Counted from the stretch's first letter, positions 52,237 through 60,731 are shown. The stretch: DNA of 64,000 nucleotides from Commensalibacter communis (GCF_947179015.1 NZ_CAMXCM010000001.1:917387-981386); one strand, 5' to 3'. Notes: a model not told the origin generated them from the sequence alone. Made by a program: numbers and translations.

Positions 52237-52716
52237 ATGAATCTAGTTTTCAAAAAAATCTTACTATGCTTTGGCGCATATGTTGGCTTATTAATCGCTA
52301 GCACGTCTATATCCTTTGTATATGCACAGCAGCCTTCGCGTGAAGAGATAGCCAAAAAGATGGCTGCGTTTGAAAAATTGACAAAAATTGAACAACAAAA
52401 AGAATTTGCTAATATAAAAAAAATAATTGCTGCAAGAGCAGATCAAGAGATTAAACAAGCATCTACTCCAAAATGGAAAGAAATACTTGAAGAAAACAAG
52501 CAGGAAAATCTAGCGAGAATTGATGCGATGGCAAAAATGACACCAAAAGAGCTGCACGCATATCATGAAAAAATGCTAACAGAGTTCGACGCGTCGATGA
52601 AAAAACAAAGAACACCTCTAACTCCTGAAGAATTAACCCCAGAAAAAAAAGCCGATATCATTGCCAGAGCTAAAGCTGCTTTAGAAAAAGCTAAGGCAAC
52701 ACAAGGTCAAGAGTAA
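52237..52716 (+). CDS. Small exported helical protein, copy 2
   Basis: A 159-residue paralogue of the preceding gene product. Signal peptide about 1-30 (LLCFGAYVGLLIAS to FVYAQ); mature part helical and charged. Shared blocks are IKQASTP, RIDAMAKMTPKE and the ending KAKATQGQ, while the middle has diverged and has fewer Gln. This points to tandem duplication followed by divergence. GGGGAT lies about 12 bases upstream of the ATG. Function is unknown; a location in the periplasm is inferred. Confidence 0.66.
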   Translation: MNLVFKKILLCFGAYVGLLIASTSISFVYAQQPSREEIAKKMAAFEKLTKIEQQKEFANIKKIIAARADQEIKQASTPKWKEILEENKQENLARIDAMAKMTPKELHAYHEKMLTEFDASMKKQRTPLTPEELTPEKKADIIARAKAALEKAKATQGQE

Positions 52717-52778
52717 TCGCCAAATATTAAATAAGCTCTTTAAAAATTAAGTAATTTATATGAACCCATATAATTTCA

Positions 52779-53279
52779 TTAATAATCTTTAAATTGAGCT
52801 TTCTCTACACATTGATGAAACTTTGCCAGCATGTTGGGTAATCCTGATAAATCAACCATTGAAACGGGTGCTTTTTGATATTCTAAAAATGCAATTTGAC
52901 CATAAGATAAGGCCCGCAACAAACGTTTAAAATCAGTTTCACTTAATCTATTCATAGACATATTTTTATCCATGGCTTGCAAGGTGAAAATGAAATGTTG
53001 CTTACCCACTGTAATCGCTGCTTTAGAATTTGTTTTGGGGACTAAGGTTCCTTGTTTATCCCAAAGTAATAACCCTACGCCTTCATGATTACTTTTAAAT
53101 CCTAATAACAAATCATTCGAAAGCGCAAAACACGCTGTGCTTTTTTTAGTTTGTTCGTCAGTATAGTGAAACGCAGACCAATTTCCTTCTTTTCCATCTA
53201 ATTGATATACAGGCTCTGTTGCATGAACAGTGACTGATCCTATAAAAATACCCGTCGCCAATATTAATTTTTTTAACAT
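52779..53279 (-). CDS. Small exported protein, last gene of second srf-like operon
   Basis: A 166-residue exported protein of no recognised family. The start at 53279 gives a clear signal peptide (MLKKLILATGIFIGSVTVHA); a much longer in-frame version would be hydrophilic junk overlapping the upstream gene. The mature part appears beta-rich with two cysteines (STACFALS and FHQCVEK), possibly a disulfide, and is loosely reminiscent of IalB-like envelope proteins, which I cannot confirm. It begins 19 bases after the stop of the preceding gene and so is probably part of that operon. Confidence 0.62.
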   Translation of the reverse strand: MLKKLILATGIFIGSVTVHATEPVYQLDGKEGNWSAFHYTDEQTKKSTACFALSNDLLLGFKSNHEGVGLLLWDKQGTLVPKTNSKAAITVGKQHFIFTLQAMDKNMSMNRLSETDFKRLLRALSYGQIAFLEYQKAPVSMVDLSGLPNMLAKFHQCVEKAQFKDY

Positions 53280-53298
53280 CACCCAAATACCATTTAAT

Positions 53299-54414
53299 TT
53301 ATCGTTTGAAAATTCCAATGACACCTTTACCATCACGCACATCATCATCTTTATACAGACATGTTGCCTCTTTATCATTTGATCTTGTACAAATCTGTGT
53401 TCCTCGAACCAAATTAAAACCGCCCTTACAATTTTCTGGCTGTTTGATAACCAGCTTATCACCTTGAAAAGATGCAGAAAGAGGACCTTGGCATGTTATA
53501 TCATCCATTGTTGTAATGATTTGATTGCCCCCACCTGAATTATCAAAACATACTTGCCAAATCTTTATGGGTGTCCATTTATCTGTGCCTCTAGCAACTA
53601 ATTTCAATGGTGTTGTTAAATGCCAACACCCATTTAACATTGACTTATCTTTTTTCTCCCAAGCCTCTTTGGGCAAAGGAGTTAATTTTGGCGTTTGTTG
53701 AGGTTCCAAAGAGCGAACAGGCGGAATTTTACATTGTTTTTTTAACAATACCAAAGATTTTGATAACTCATCTTGTTTTTTATTTAATGCCTGATTTTTG
53801 TTTTGCCCATTCAAAGCCTCTTTTACTTCTTGAATCTTTGGATAGGTTGCATAACAGACTTGATCTGAATGGTGATATATGCTCAATAATAAAGAAGTTA
53901 AAACGCCTGTGAATAATGCCAGTAAAGCAGTTACCCACGGAAATTTAGACCAAAGTAACAGTCGTGTTTTCCGCGATATATTTGATTGTTCATTTATCAA
54001 AGGATTATAAAATCCATTGCCCCCTGAATATCCCCAAGCTGTTATTACAGGATGACCATCGACGAGATAAATATATTCTGATGAAGGGAAATATCCATAA
54101 TTTGGGAAAAATCGTAATAATAACGAATTCGGATGCAGATGCGCAACTTTAGAAATATCAATCAACATAGATTGAATAACTTGAATAACTTGTTTTTGTT
54201 TAGCCTCAGATAATGCTCTCCAAGGGACGACTTCCTCACCCTCTGCATACCAATAAAGCATTTCGTTTATCATTTTAGGTTCAGTAAAAAGTAGCGCATG
54301 TTGAGGACTAACAAATTGAGAAATCTCAGCTGTTATTGTTTTATATAATCCAGCCATTTCTGGATTTAAAAGCGTGAATTGATCCGAAGGGTGATGTGTT
54401 AAAATTAATGTCAT
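53299..54414 (-). CDS. SrfA-like membrane protein with disulfide-type C-terminal domain, copy 1
   Basis: A 371-residue one-pass membrane protein. Residues 1-130 form a cytosolic domain ending in YLVDGHPVITAWGYSG (about 116-131). The membrane segment is about 158-180 (FPWVTALLALFTGVLTSLLL). Residues about 195-235 are Lys/Gln-rich and may be coiled coil, then a short Pro-rich stretch. The periplasmic C-terminal domain (about 260-371) contains SMLNGCWHLTTPL and six cysteines spaced as in the neighbouring copy. The N-terminal domain recurs in the next three genes of the operon. A relation to enterobacterial SrfA is inferred from this pattern only. Confidence 0.7.
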   Translation of the reverse strand: MTLILTHHPSDQFTLLNPEMAGLYKTITAEISQFVSPQHALLFTEPKMINEMLYWYAEGEEVVPWRALSEAKQKQVIQVIQSMLIDISKVAHLHPNSLLLRFFPNYGYFPSSEYIYLVDGHPVITAWGYSGGNGFYNPLINEQSNISRKTRLLLWSKFPWVTALLALFTGVLTSLLLSIYHHSDQVCYATYPKIQEVKEALNGQNKNQALNKKQDELSKSLVLLKKQCKIPPVRSLEPQQTPKLTPLPKEAWEKKDKSMLNGCWHLTTPLKLVARGTDKWTPIKIWQVCFDNSGGGNQIITTMDDITCQGPLSASFQGDKLVIKQPENCKGGFNLVRGTQICTRSNDKEATCLYKDDDVRDGKGVIGIFKR

Positions 54415-54465
54415 CTTTAGTTCTTTTAGACCTTCACCCTTTTTATATTTTTAATTCGAAATCAA

Positions 54466-55698
54466 TTAACGCTTAAATGTACCTGTTGATCGATGGCCTT
54501 CTGCATCAATATAAGTGCAGTTTGCTTCTTTATCATTTATCCGTGTGCAAACATTTCGCCCTGGAATCAAATGAAATGCACCTTGACAATCTGTCGGTTG
54601 ATTTAACACCAACTGATTACCTTGGAATTGAACATTTAACGGCCCTGTGCAAGTGCCACCATCTTTGCGAGTAAGAACTTGTCGACCAGCGCCACCACTT
54701 GAGTTGAAACATAACGTCCAATTTGTGACGGGTTGATGGGACATTCTGAATAATCGTTGCTCATATAGCTCTAAATGAGTTGTCAAATGCCAACATCCAT
54801 TCAACATTGATTTATCTTTTTTATCCCAAGCATCTTTCGGTAAATCTGCCTTTTTCTCAGGTTTTGGCTGAGGGATATCTTGTTTTTTAGGTGTATTTTG
54901 ATCGGGCAACGGCTCTGTTTCTGGAACAGGTGGTAAATCTGGAACTTTTGGATCTTCTGGCAAAGGATTTAACTTTGGGACTTCTTGGGGCTCCAAAGGC
55001 TGCACAGGAGGAATTTTGCATTGTTTTTTTAATAATTCTAGCGACTTTAATAACTGGTCACGTTTTTTATTCAGAGCTTGATTATTATCTTGTTCTTTAA
55101 GCGCATCTTCAACATCTTTAGCTAATGGGTAGGTCGTATAACAGACTTTATCTGAATGACAATACATATTCCATAATAAGGACGTTAAAATTCCTGCTGA
55201 TAAAGCAGTCAAAGCTGTAACCCAAGGAAAAACTAACCATCTATTTTTTTGGTTTGGTTGAACAGAAGAAAGCACTGATGCCAAAGGATCGTAACTGCCT
55301 TTTTCCCCTGAATACCCCCACCCTGTCAAAACTGGCTTTCCATCCACCGCATATAGATAATCTAGAGATGGAATTTGTCGATATTGGTCAAAATGTTGAG
55401 CAATCATCATATTAGGATGATCTTGGATCTCACTACGAATATCCAATAAAATTGACTGCGTCGCTTGTAATAGTTTTTCTTGTTGAGTTGAATTTAACTT
55501 ATTCCACGGCGTAAATTCCTGCCCTTCGGCACTCCAACGAACTGCATCACGGATATGTTCTGGACGGGCAAAAAGCGCAGCATGTTCAGGGCTAGTAACT
55601 CTTGAAATTTCTTGAACCAAACGATCATATAGCCCTACTTCTCTGTCACATAAGGGCGTTAATTGATCGTTAGTTTGCCTGCTTAAGACGACAACCAT
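54466..55698 (-). CDS. SrfA-like membrane protein with disulfide-type C-terminal domain, copy 2
   Basis: A 410-residue paralogue of the next gene's product, aligning without gaps over the first 130 residues (YAVDGKPVLTGWGYSG at about 116-131). The membrane segment lies near 158-180 (FPWVTALTALSAGILTSLLW). The periplasmic part has a coiled-coil-like segment, then a Pro-rich spacer of about 60 residues that copy 1 lacks (LPEDPKVPDLPPVPETEPLP), then the same C-terminal domain with SMLNGCWHLTT, FNSSGGAG and CTRINDKEANCTY. The spacer would set the domain further from the membrane. It starts 4 bases after the preceding gene's stop. Confidence 0.7.
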   Translation of the reverse strand: MVVVLSRQTNDQLTPLCDREVGLYDRLVQEISRVTSPEHAALFARPEHIRDAVRWSAEGQEFTPWNKLNSTQQEKLLQATQSILLDIRSEIQDHPNMMIAQHFDQYRQIPSLDYLYAVDGKPVLTGWGYSGEKGSYDPLASVLSSVQPNQKNRWLVFPWVTALTALSAGILTSLLWNMYCHSDKVCYTTYPLAKDVEDALKEQDNNQALNKKRDQLLKSLELLKKQCKIPPVQPLEPQEVPKLNPLPEDPKVPDLPPVPETEPLPDQNTPKKQDIPQPKPEKKADLPKDAWDKKDKSMLNGCWHLTTHLELYEQRLFRMSHQPVTNWTLCFNSSGGAGRQVLTRKDGGTCTGPLNVQFQGNQLVLNQPTDCQGAFHLIPGRNVCTRINDKEANCTYIDAEGHRSTGTFKR

Positions 55699-55702
55699 AT
55701 TA

Positions 55703-56443
55703 TTATCTTCCTCTAACAGACAAAGAACGATTTCTAAGCATCATTGCTATTAAAGGGACTAACAACAACAGCAAAATCAATGGTCCAAGCCAATAATAAC
55801 GACAATATTGCATGGGAATTACCCCTTCCCACCATGGTAAAAACGTCAATATTAACAGCAATAAAACCGCAAACAACCAAGGCCAATAAGAAATAATTCC
55901 TCGATTATGATTGGCTAAATTTGGAGCGGGTAAAATCGACATAGATTTATACCCTTGCTGATCGCCTTTTGCTGTTACGAATGCCGCTTTCTTATCGGTT
56001 TCATTGGATTGATGCCCCCATGCAACCATAGCTGGACCATAAGGTGTCTCTATAATATACTCATCCGTAGGGTAACTAAGCGCTTGTGCTAATATAGCAC
56101 CTTTTTGTCGTTGCACAACGTCAGATGATTGAACCATTCTTTGTGCCAATTGCTTGGCTTGAGCAATTAAACGATGAGCATTTTGTAGTAGAGCATCCCT
56201 TGAACCAGCAGAATATGCCAAAGAATTTAAATCAGCTGGTAAATACCAATCCACTTCCCCTCTTTGTCGATCAATCACGGGTTCTAATAATAATCCTGCA
56301 CATTGAGGACTGATTTCATGTTTTAGTATTTGAAATAATACTTCCCATTGTTCTAAAACAAGTTGCCCACCAACCCCTAGAGGTTGAACAGCGTTAAAAT
56401 TCGTCGTAGTAACAGGTTTCCCCGTAATAAATTGTAAGTTCAT
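55703..56443 (-). CDS. SrfA-like N-domain protein with two C-terminal membrane segments
   Basis: A 246-residue protein. The N-terminal domain (about 30-145) is a diverged form of the shared module: HEISPQCAGLLLEP, then EVDWYLPADLN and YGPAMVAWGHQS. The C-terminus has two hydrophobic segments (about 188-208 and 218-238, the latter LGPLILLLLLVPLIAMML) joined by a short loop, with no periplasmic domain. It overlaps the protease gene by 4 bases (ATGA) and is followed after 4 bases by copy 2. It may be the membrane anchor or the scaffold on which the larger paralogues assemble. Confidence 0.68.
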   Translation of the reverse strand: MNLQFITGKPVTTTNFNAVQPLGVGGQLVLEQWEVLFQILKHEISPQCAGLLLEPVIDRQRGEVDWYLPADLNSLAYSAGSRDALLQNAHRLIAQAKQLAQRMVQSSDVVQRQKGAILAQALSYPTDEYIIETPYGPAMVAWGHQSNETDKKAAFVTAKGDQQGYKSMSILPAPNLANHNRGIISYWPWLFAVLLLLILTFLPWWEGVIPMQYCRYYWLGPLILLLLLVPLIAMMLRNRSLSVRGR

Positions 56444-58227
56444 GGCTTATCTCCATGAGGTGTAGAGGGCTTGTCGGATTTGTTTTCTGGCGTTGTAGAG
56501 GGCTTCATTTCCTCTTTAGGTTTAGAAGGCTCTGCTTTTGAAGGTGTTGGAGGTGCATTTCCCTGCTTCTCTTGTTTATTTGGGGTTTCAGGCTGTTTTT
56601 CAGGATTACCATTTCCAGAAACAACACCGTCTTTACAAGCCCCTGACTGTACTTGAATAGGAATATTAGCAGCTTGTAATGCCCTGATAATCGAATCAGA
56701 TTTTTGGGCATAATTACTGTGAGAGGATGTTTTACTATCCATTGTTACAAACGTATTGACCCCAACCACACGTCCACATAGATCAACTAACTCGCCTCCT
56801 GAATTTCCAGGAGAAACCATGGCACTATGAGGAATGACTTTCTCGCCTTTGGCATTTTCTTGAATGGCGTTAACTTCCCCTTTGGTCAACACAACCCCAG
56901 GAATAGCATTTACATCCCCCTGAGCCAGTTTTTTCAAAGCACCATCTTGTCGAATAATAATCCCAGGATATCCAGCAGCGACCACCGTTTGTAAAGGCTG
57001 TGCCTCTAATGAAAAAACCAAAGGTTGTTGGGGTGGGGCATCTTCTATTTTCAAAACAGCAAGATCAAATGAGTTTACATCTTCAGAATGATTACTCGTC
57101 GAAACAATATGTGCCGCCTTTAATTGCCCCAAGGCTTTGTTGGTGACTAAAACCGTGTTATTTTCAGCATTTTCAACAACATGTCGATTAGTCACGATTA
57201 AATCAGGCGTTATGAAAAAACCACTTCCTGAAGAAATAGTTTGATCCCCATCTTCATCTTGACCTTTCACTAAAATAAAGACTGTGCTTTTTTCCAGTAA
57301 TTCTGGCAAACTACCTTGGAAATTTTGACCATTAGATTTCATCGGTGCGGATGAATGATCTAGGCTTTTGTTCAATTCAGGTGCAGCCCTGCTTTTATCC
57401 AAATCACAAGGAGGCGTTTTTAACTGTTCCTCTAACTTTTTGATTTCATCCTCTAAGGCTTTATTTTTCTGTTCTATTTCGGGTTTTTTACGAACAAGTT
57501 CTTGCGCTTCAATCACAGGGACTTTGGCAATTTTTGTAGGACGCTCTGCATATAAAATTCGCCATCCAAGCAGCAACCCAATGATAAAGAATAAAATAGC
57601 TGCCACTAATCGAGTTATAAATAACGGAAGTCCCCCTTTGAGTCCAACAAACTTCTTTGAATTATTCAAGTTATGTTTGATATCCGAAGCAGCTTCTTTT
57701 GACACAATAGAATCATCAGCCACATCGTTCAAAGTTGATGTAGATTCTGTATCAGCATTCTTGTCTTGTAATGGAGTTAAAGGAAATAAAGATAAACCTG
57801 AACCTGAACCCTGAGCATTGGCTAAGGATTGTATTCCCCAATTTTTTAAAATAATTTTATCATCTGCAATCAAAATATCTTGTTTATCTTGTAGATGAAG
57901 AGCAACTTTTAATAATTTACTTTCTTTACTATCTTGGGAATAGGCCTGGGATAAGCTGGAAACAGCTTCTGATATTTGTTGATTTATATAATCTTGTTCA
58001 GCCTCGGAAGGGAGTTGAGGCTCGGTTTTAGTATCGATATACCAACTTATAAAAGATTGTTTAGGATCTTTGCTAACAGTAACTGTTGGCTCAGCCAAAC
58101 AAATTTTTGGACAATTTGTTCGTAAAATCTGTGAAATCTGTTCATAATACTCATAAATGGAACGATCATTAAAATCTACTTCCTCTGACGAATTAAAAAC
58201 TGTTTTTCCAAGAAGGTAAAGCGCCAT
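56440..58227 (-). CDS. Membrane-anchored HtrA-like serine protease with SrfA-like N-domain
   Basis: A 595-residue protein. Residues about 20-130 are the shared cytosolic domain (PKICLAEPTV, SFISWYIDT, KIILKNWGIQS). A membrane segment follows at about 200-223, then a coiled-coil stretch (about 235-265), and a trypsin-fold protease with His in VTNRHVVENAE (about 347), Asp in SFDLAVLKIED (about 387) and Ser in SPGNSGGELVD (about 475). No PDZ domain is seen. The last 70 residues are Pro/Lys/Glu/Ser-rich. It is the first gene of the operon. The protease should sit in the periplasm and could process partners in the complex. Confidence 0.8.
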   Translation of the reverse strand: MALYLLGKTVFNSSEEVDFNDRSIYEYYEQISQILRTNCPKICLAEPTVTVSKDPKQSFISWYIDTKTEPQLPSEAEQDYINQQISEAVSSLSQAYSQDSKESKLLKVALHLQDKQDILIADDKIILKNWGIQSLANAQGSGSGLSLFPLTPLQDKNADTESTSTLNDVADDSIVSKEAASDIKHNLNNSKKFVGLKGGLPLFITRLVAAILFFIIGLLLGWRILYAERPTKIAKVPVIEAQELVRKKPEIEQKNKALEDEIKKLEEQLKTPPCDLDKSRAAPELNKSLDHSSAPMKSNGQNFQGSLPELLEKSTVFILVKGQDEDGDQTISSGSGFFITPDLIVTNRHVVENAENNTVLVTNKALGQLKAAHIVSTSNHSEDVNSFDLAVLKIEDAPPQQPLVFSLEAQPLQTVVAAGYPGIIIRQDGALKKLAQGDVNAIPGVVLTKGEVNAIQENAKGEKVIPHSAMVSPGNSGGELVDLCGRVVGVNTFVTMDSKTSSHSNYAQKSDSIIRALQAANIPIQVQSGACKDGVVSGNGNPEKQPETPNKQEKQGNAPPTPSKAEPSKPKEEMKPSTTPENKSDKPSTPHGDKP

Positions 58228-58579
58228 TATATTCCCGATATGAATAATACAAAATTGTTATCACTTTAATTCATTCTCTATTCCTTGCCAAGCAACTCTT
58301 GTTATTGTTTAGTTATTTATGTTCCTTTTATATAACCATAAATTAGATTGTTTTTAATCACTTTTTTAGTTTAGATGCGAAATCCCCAACGACCTTTTCA
58401 TAATTTAAATTAAATATTTGCTTTACTCTAATTAAAATTATTTTAATTTTTATAAATTAAACACATAAATAATTGTATGATTTATTAATCAAAATTATAA
58501 TAAAATACAAATACCTCCTATTTATTTCAAAGAACAAAAGATATTAATCTAAGTAACTTTTTAATTTTGGAATCATATC
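58228..58579. other. AT-rich divergent intergenic region
   Basis: These 352 bases lie between the divergent protease and outer-membrane barrel genes. They are extremely AT-rich, with a 17-base palindrome of A and T at 58431-58447 that is likely compositional. No gene was seen; promoters for both sides must lie here. Confidence 0.5.
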
Positions 58580-59423
58580 ATGAAAAAATATTTTTATCTT
58601 TTTTGTGCATCATCTTTATCTTTTTTTTTGTATTCAAAATGGCTTTGCTGAGACAACAAACCCTAAAAGTGGTTTTTATATTACTGGGAAGGTTGGAGCG
58701 TCAATTTTACAACAAAAAAAACAAAGTTATAACGGACGTTATCAACATTACGACTACGATTATTACAGTAACTCATATACTCTTTATAATGGCACTTACA
58801 ATAGTAGATCAGGAGGAACACATACTAATACAAGATTAGGAGGTGGCATTTCTGTTGGTTATAATTTCGACAATTATTTTAAAGTCCCCATTCGAGCAGA
58901 AATTGATGTAATGGCACGTATGAAAGATAGTTCACATTATTTAAGTGATCGATACAGCTATCACTACGACTGGATGCCAAAAATCAACGAAGATCAACAT
59001 GTAGATAATAAAGTCCAATTAAATACATTTATGTTTAATGCTTTTTATGATTTTAAAAATAAATCTGCTTTTACACCCTATCTTATGGCAGGTGTTGGTC
59101 TGGGATCATTTAGACACACATCAATATTAACCGACGAAATAGCATCGTATGGCTCAGATGACGACATGTCCTATAATAAATTCAGAATGAGAAAAAATTC
59201 ACGTACTAAAAATAATTTTGCATGGAATGCTGGGGTTGGTGTTCGATACAAAATTAATGATAGCTTTGATTTAGATTTCAGTTATAGATATTTAGATGCT
59301 GGGAAATCATCGCTTACAATGTGGCGTGGATCAGCATCTGTGTATTCTAATGGTGGTTTTGAAAAATAAAAAACAAAAGTTATAACTCAAGACATAATGC
59401 TTGGGTTAACTTATAATTTCTAA
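58580..59423 (+). pseudogene. Outer-membrane beta-barrel protein gene with frameshift and stop (or phase-variable)
   Basis: The intact product would be about 280 residues: a signal peptide, a Tyr/Gly/Ser-rich variable region and a barrel resembling opacity/OmpA-like porins (YLMAGVGLGSF, WNAGVGVRYKIN, DLDFSYRYLDAGKS). The natural start is ATG 58580 (MKKYFYLFCASSLSFF), but after a run of nine T (58621-58629) the frame shifts and hits TGA at 58649; removing one T joins it to CIQNGFAETTNP and the rest. A second lesion is the in-frame TAA at 59367-59369; beyond it the same frame continues for 17 codons to LGLTYNF and TAA at 59421, a classic C-terminal barrel strand ending in Phe. As it stands no full protein is made from one frame. 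Confidence 0.75.
58621..58629 (+). repeat. Nine-base poly-T tract in signal-peptide region
   Basis: Nine consecutive T interrupt the signal-peptide frame of the barrel gene. Eight T restore the frame. Such tracts slip during replication, so this could be a phase-variation switch, a fixed mutation or a read error. Confidence 0.7.
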
Positions 59424-59865
59424 GAATAATTTCAGAGAAACATACTCCTCTTTTTCAGTCTTCTATCAAATATTAATTCTGTTTGATATTGAAGACACAA
59501 CACGTGGCTAGATTCAGGTAAATACCTAAGTTTAATATTTACCTGTGTAAATAGGCTCTTTATAGCTCTTTATTGAATAATGTTAAAAAGATTAATTGCC
59601 AACACCATGTAAAATAGCTCATGCATATTTACACCATTACATACAATTGATCATATTCAATGAATACCTTAGGTAAAATATTTTCTATACCTGATATAAC
59701 CCTACAAACTGCCTTACCAATAAAACTCTTTATCTTAATAAGTTAATTTTAAAGAAAAAGAAAAACGAAATGAATAATTCGCTGTAACCCTTATTTTTAC
59801 CTTTATTTCTGTCTTGAATTTTAATAGGTTATATTTTTTCTCCAACTAATTTATAAAAATTTACA
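59424..59865. other. Intergenic region with two strong hairpins
   Basis: This 442-base stretch has no gene I can support. Two inverted repeats stand out: GTCTTCTATCAAA at 59458-59470 pairing with TTTGATA (59482-59488) and GAAGAC (59491-59496) with a 2-base bulge, and CAGGTAAATA at 59515-59524 pairing with TATTTACCTG at 59536-59545. Neither ends in a T tract. They may form the 3' end of the barrel transcript or part of a small RNA. Confidence 0.45.
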
Positions 59866-60195
59866 ATGGCAACAGTTTCCTCTTCTTTTTCTTTTGATAT
59901 ACGTGCAGGAACGATTATCCAAGCGGTCATCGTTTCTTCACCTGGACATTATATATTAAAGGTTAATTTTGGTTCAATCATAGGTATTCGTAATTGTATA
60001 CTACATACTGCACCACATATTCATGCAGAATCACTTTTGGAACAGCATGTGTGTGCCATCATTAATTTTCCAGAATTTAAGAAAAATATCAAAACGCTAA
60101 AGACGATATTGCTTTGTATGCCTGATATCCACGGATATTACATCCCTATTCAACCCGATCATTGCATCCCTAACGGAGGTTCTTTATTTTTATGA
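59866..60195 (+). CDS. csaA: CsaA-like tRNA-binding domain chaperone
   Basis: A 109-residue protein consisting of one OB-fold EMAP/tRNA-binding domain. FDIRAGTIIQAVIV, LKVNFGSIIGIRN, EQHVCAIINFPE, ILLCMPDIHG and PNGGSLF follow the CsaA pattern closely, and the length is right. CsaA is a dimeric, export-related chaperone in Bacillus that also binds tRNA. The sequence looks somewhat diverged in the middle (HIHAESL). Its stop overlaps the gpt start (ATGA), so the two are translationally coupled. No strong ribosome binding site is seen before the ATG. Confidence 0.82.
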   Translation: MATVSSSFSFDIRAGTIIQAVIVSSPGHYILKVNFGSIIGIRNCILHTAPHIHAESLLEQHVCAIINFPEFKKNIKTLKTILLCMPDIHGYYIPIQPDHCIPNGGSLFL

Positions 60196-60662
60196 CAACA
60201 CATTATATGACCATTTCATGGGATCAACTGCACCGAGATGCTCGCACGCTTTGTGAACGCCTCAGCCATAAAAAATTCAAAGGAATTGTCGCCGTTACCA
60301 GAGGTGGAATGGTTCCCGCTGCAATCATTGCCAGAGAACTGGAATGTCGATTAATTGAAACTGTTTCGATCATAAGTTATGACGAAGAAGAACAAGGTGA
60401 GCTTAAAATTATCAAACAACCAACTGTTGCAGGTGATGGTGAGGGATTCTTGATCGTCGATGATTTAGTTGATTCGGGCATCACTGCAAAAGCCATTCGT
60501 AAATTACTACCAAAAGCTTATTTTGTTTGTTTATACGCAAAACCAGCAGGAAAACCCTGTGCCGATGATTTTATTATGGAAGTTCAACAGGATACTTGGA
60601 TTTTATTTCCTTGGGATTCAGCCCCAGCTTTTGCCCCGCCGTTGATTAAGAATAAAAATTAA
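60192..60662 (+). CDS. gpt: Xanthine-guanine phosphoribosyltransferase
   Basis: A 156-residue purine salvage enzyme that transfers ribose-5-phosphate from PRPP to guanine, xanthine or hypoxanthine. The PRPP-binding motif is FLIVDDLVDSGITAKAIR (near residue 90), with GIVAVTRGGMVPAAIIAREL near the N-terminus and the base-contacting WILFPWD near the C-terminus, all typical of Gpt. The start overlaps the csaA stop. Membrane association is reported for E. coli Gpt, and nothing here contradicts it. Confidence 0.93.
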   Translation: MTTHYMTISWDQLHRDARTLCERLSHKKFKGIVAVTRGGMVPAAIIARELECRLIETVSIISYDEEEQGELKIIKQPTVAGDGEGFLIVDDLVDSGITAKAIRKLLPKAYFVCLYAKPAGKPCADDFIMEVQQDTWILFPWDSAPAFAPPLIKNKN

Positions 60663-60731
60663 TAAAAAATGAATTTTTTTTATAAAAAAGACTTGCGTTC
60701 TTTATCAGAACCGTCTAATTAAATGTTCATT

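Noticed and set aside
53280-53462. Long N-terminal extension of the small exported protein
   Set aside because: It lies inside the upstream gene in another frame and would hide the clear signal peptide beginning at 53279.
58567-58839. Alternative 90-codon frame over the start of the barrel gene
   Set aside because: It is out of frame with both the signal peptide and the barrel and shows no protein-like features beyond hydrophobic runs.
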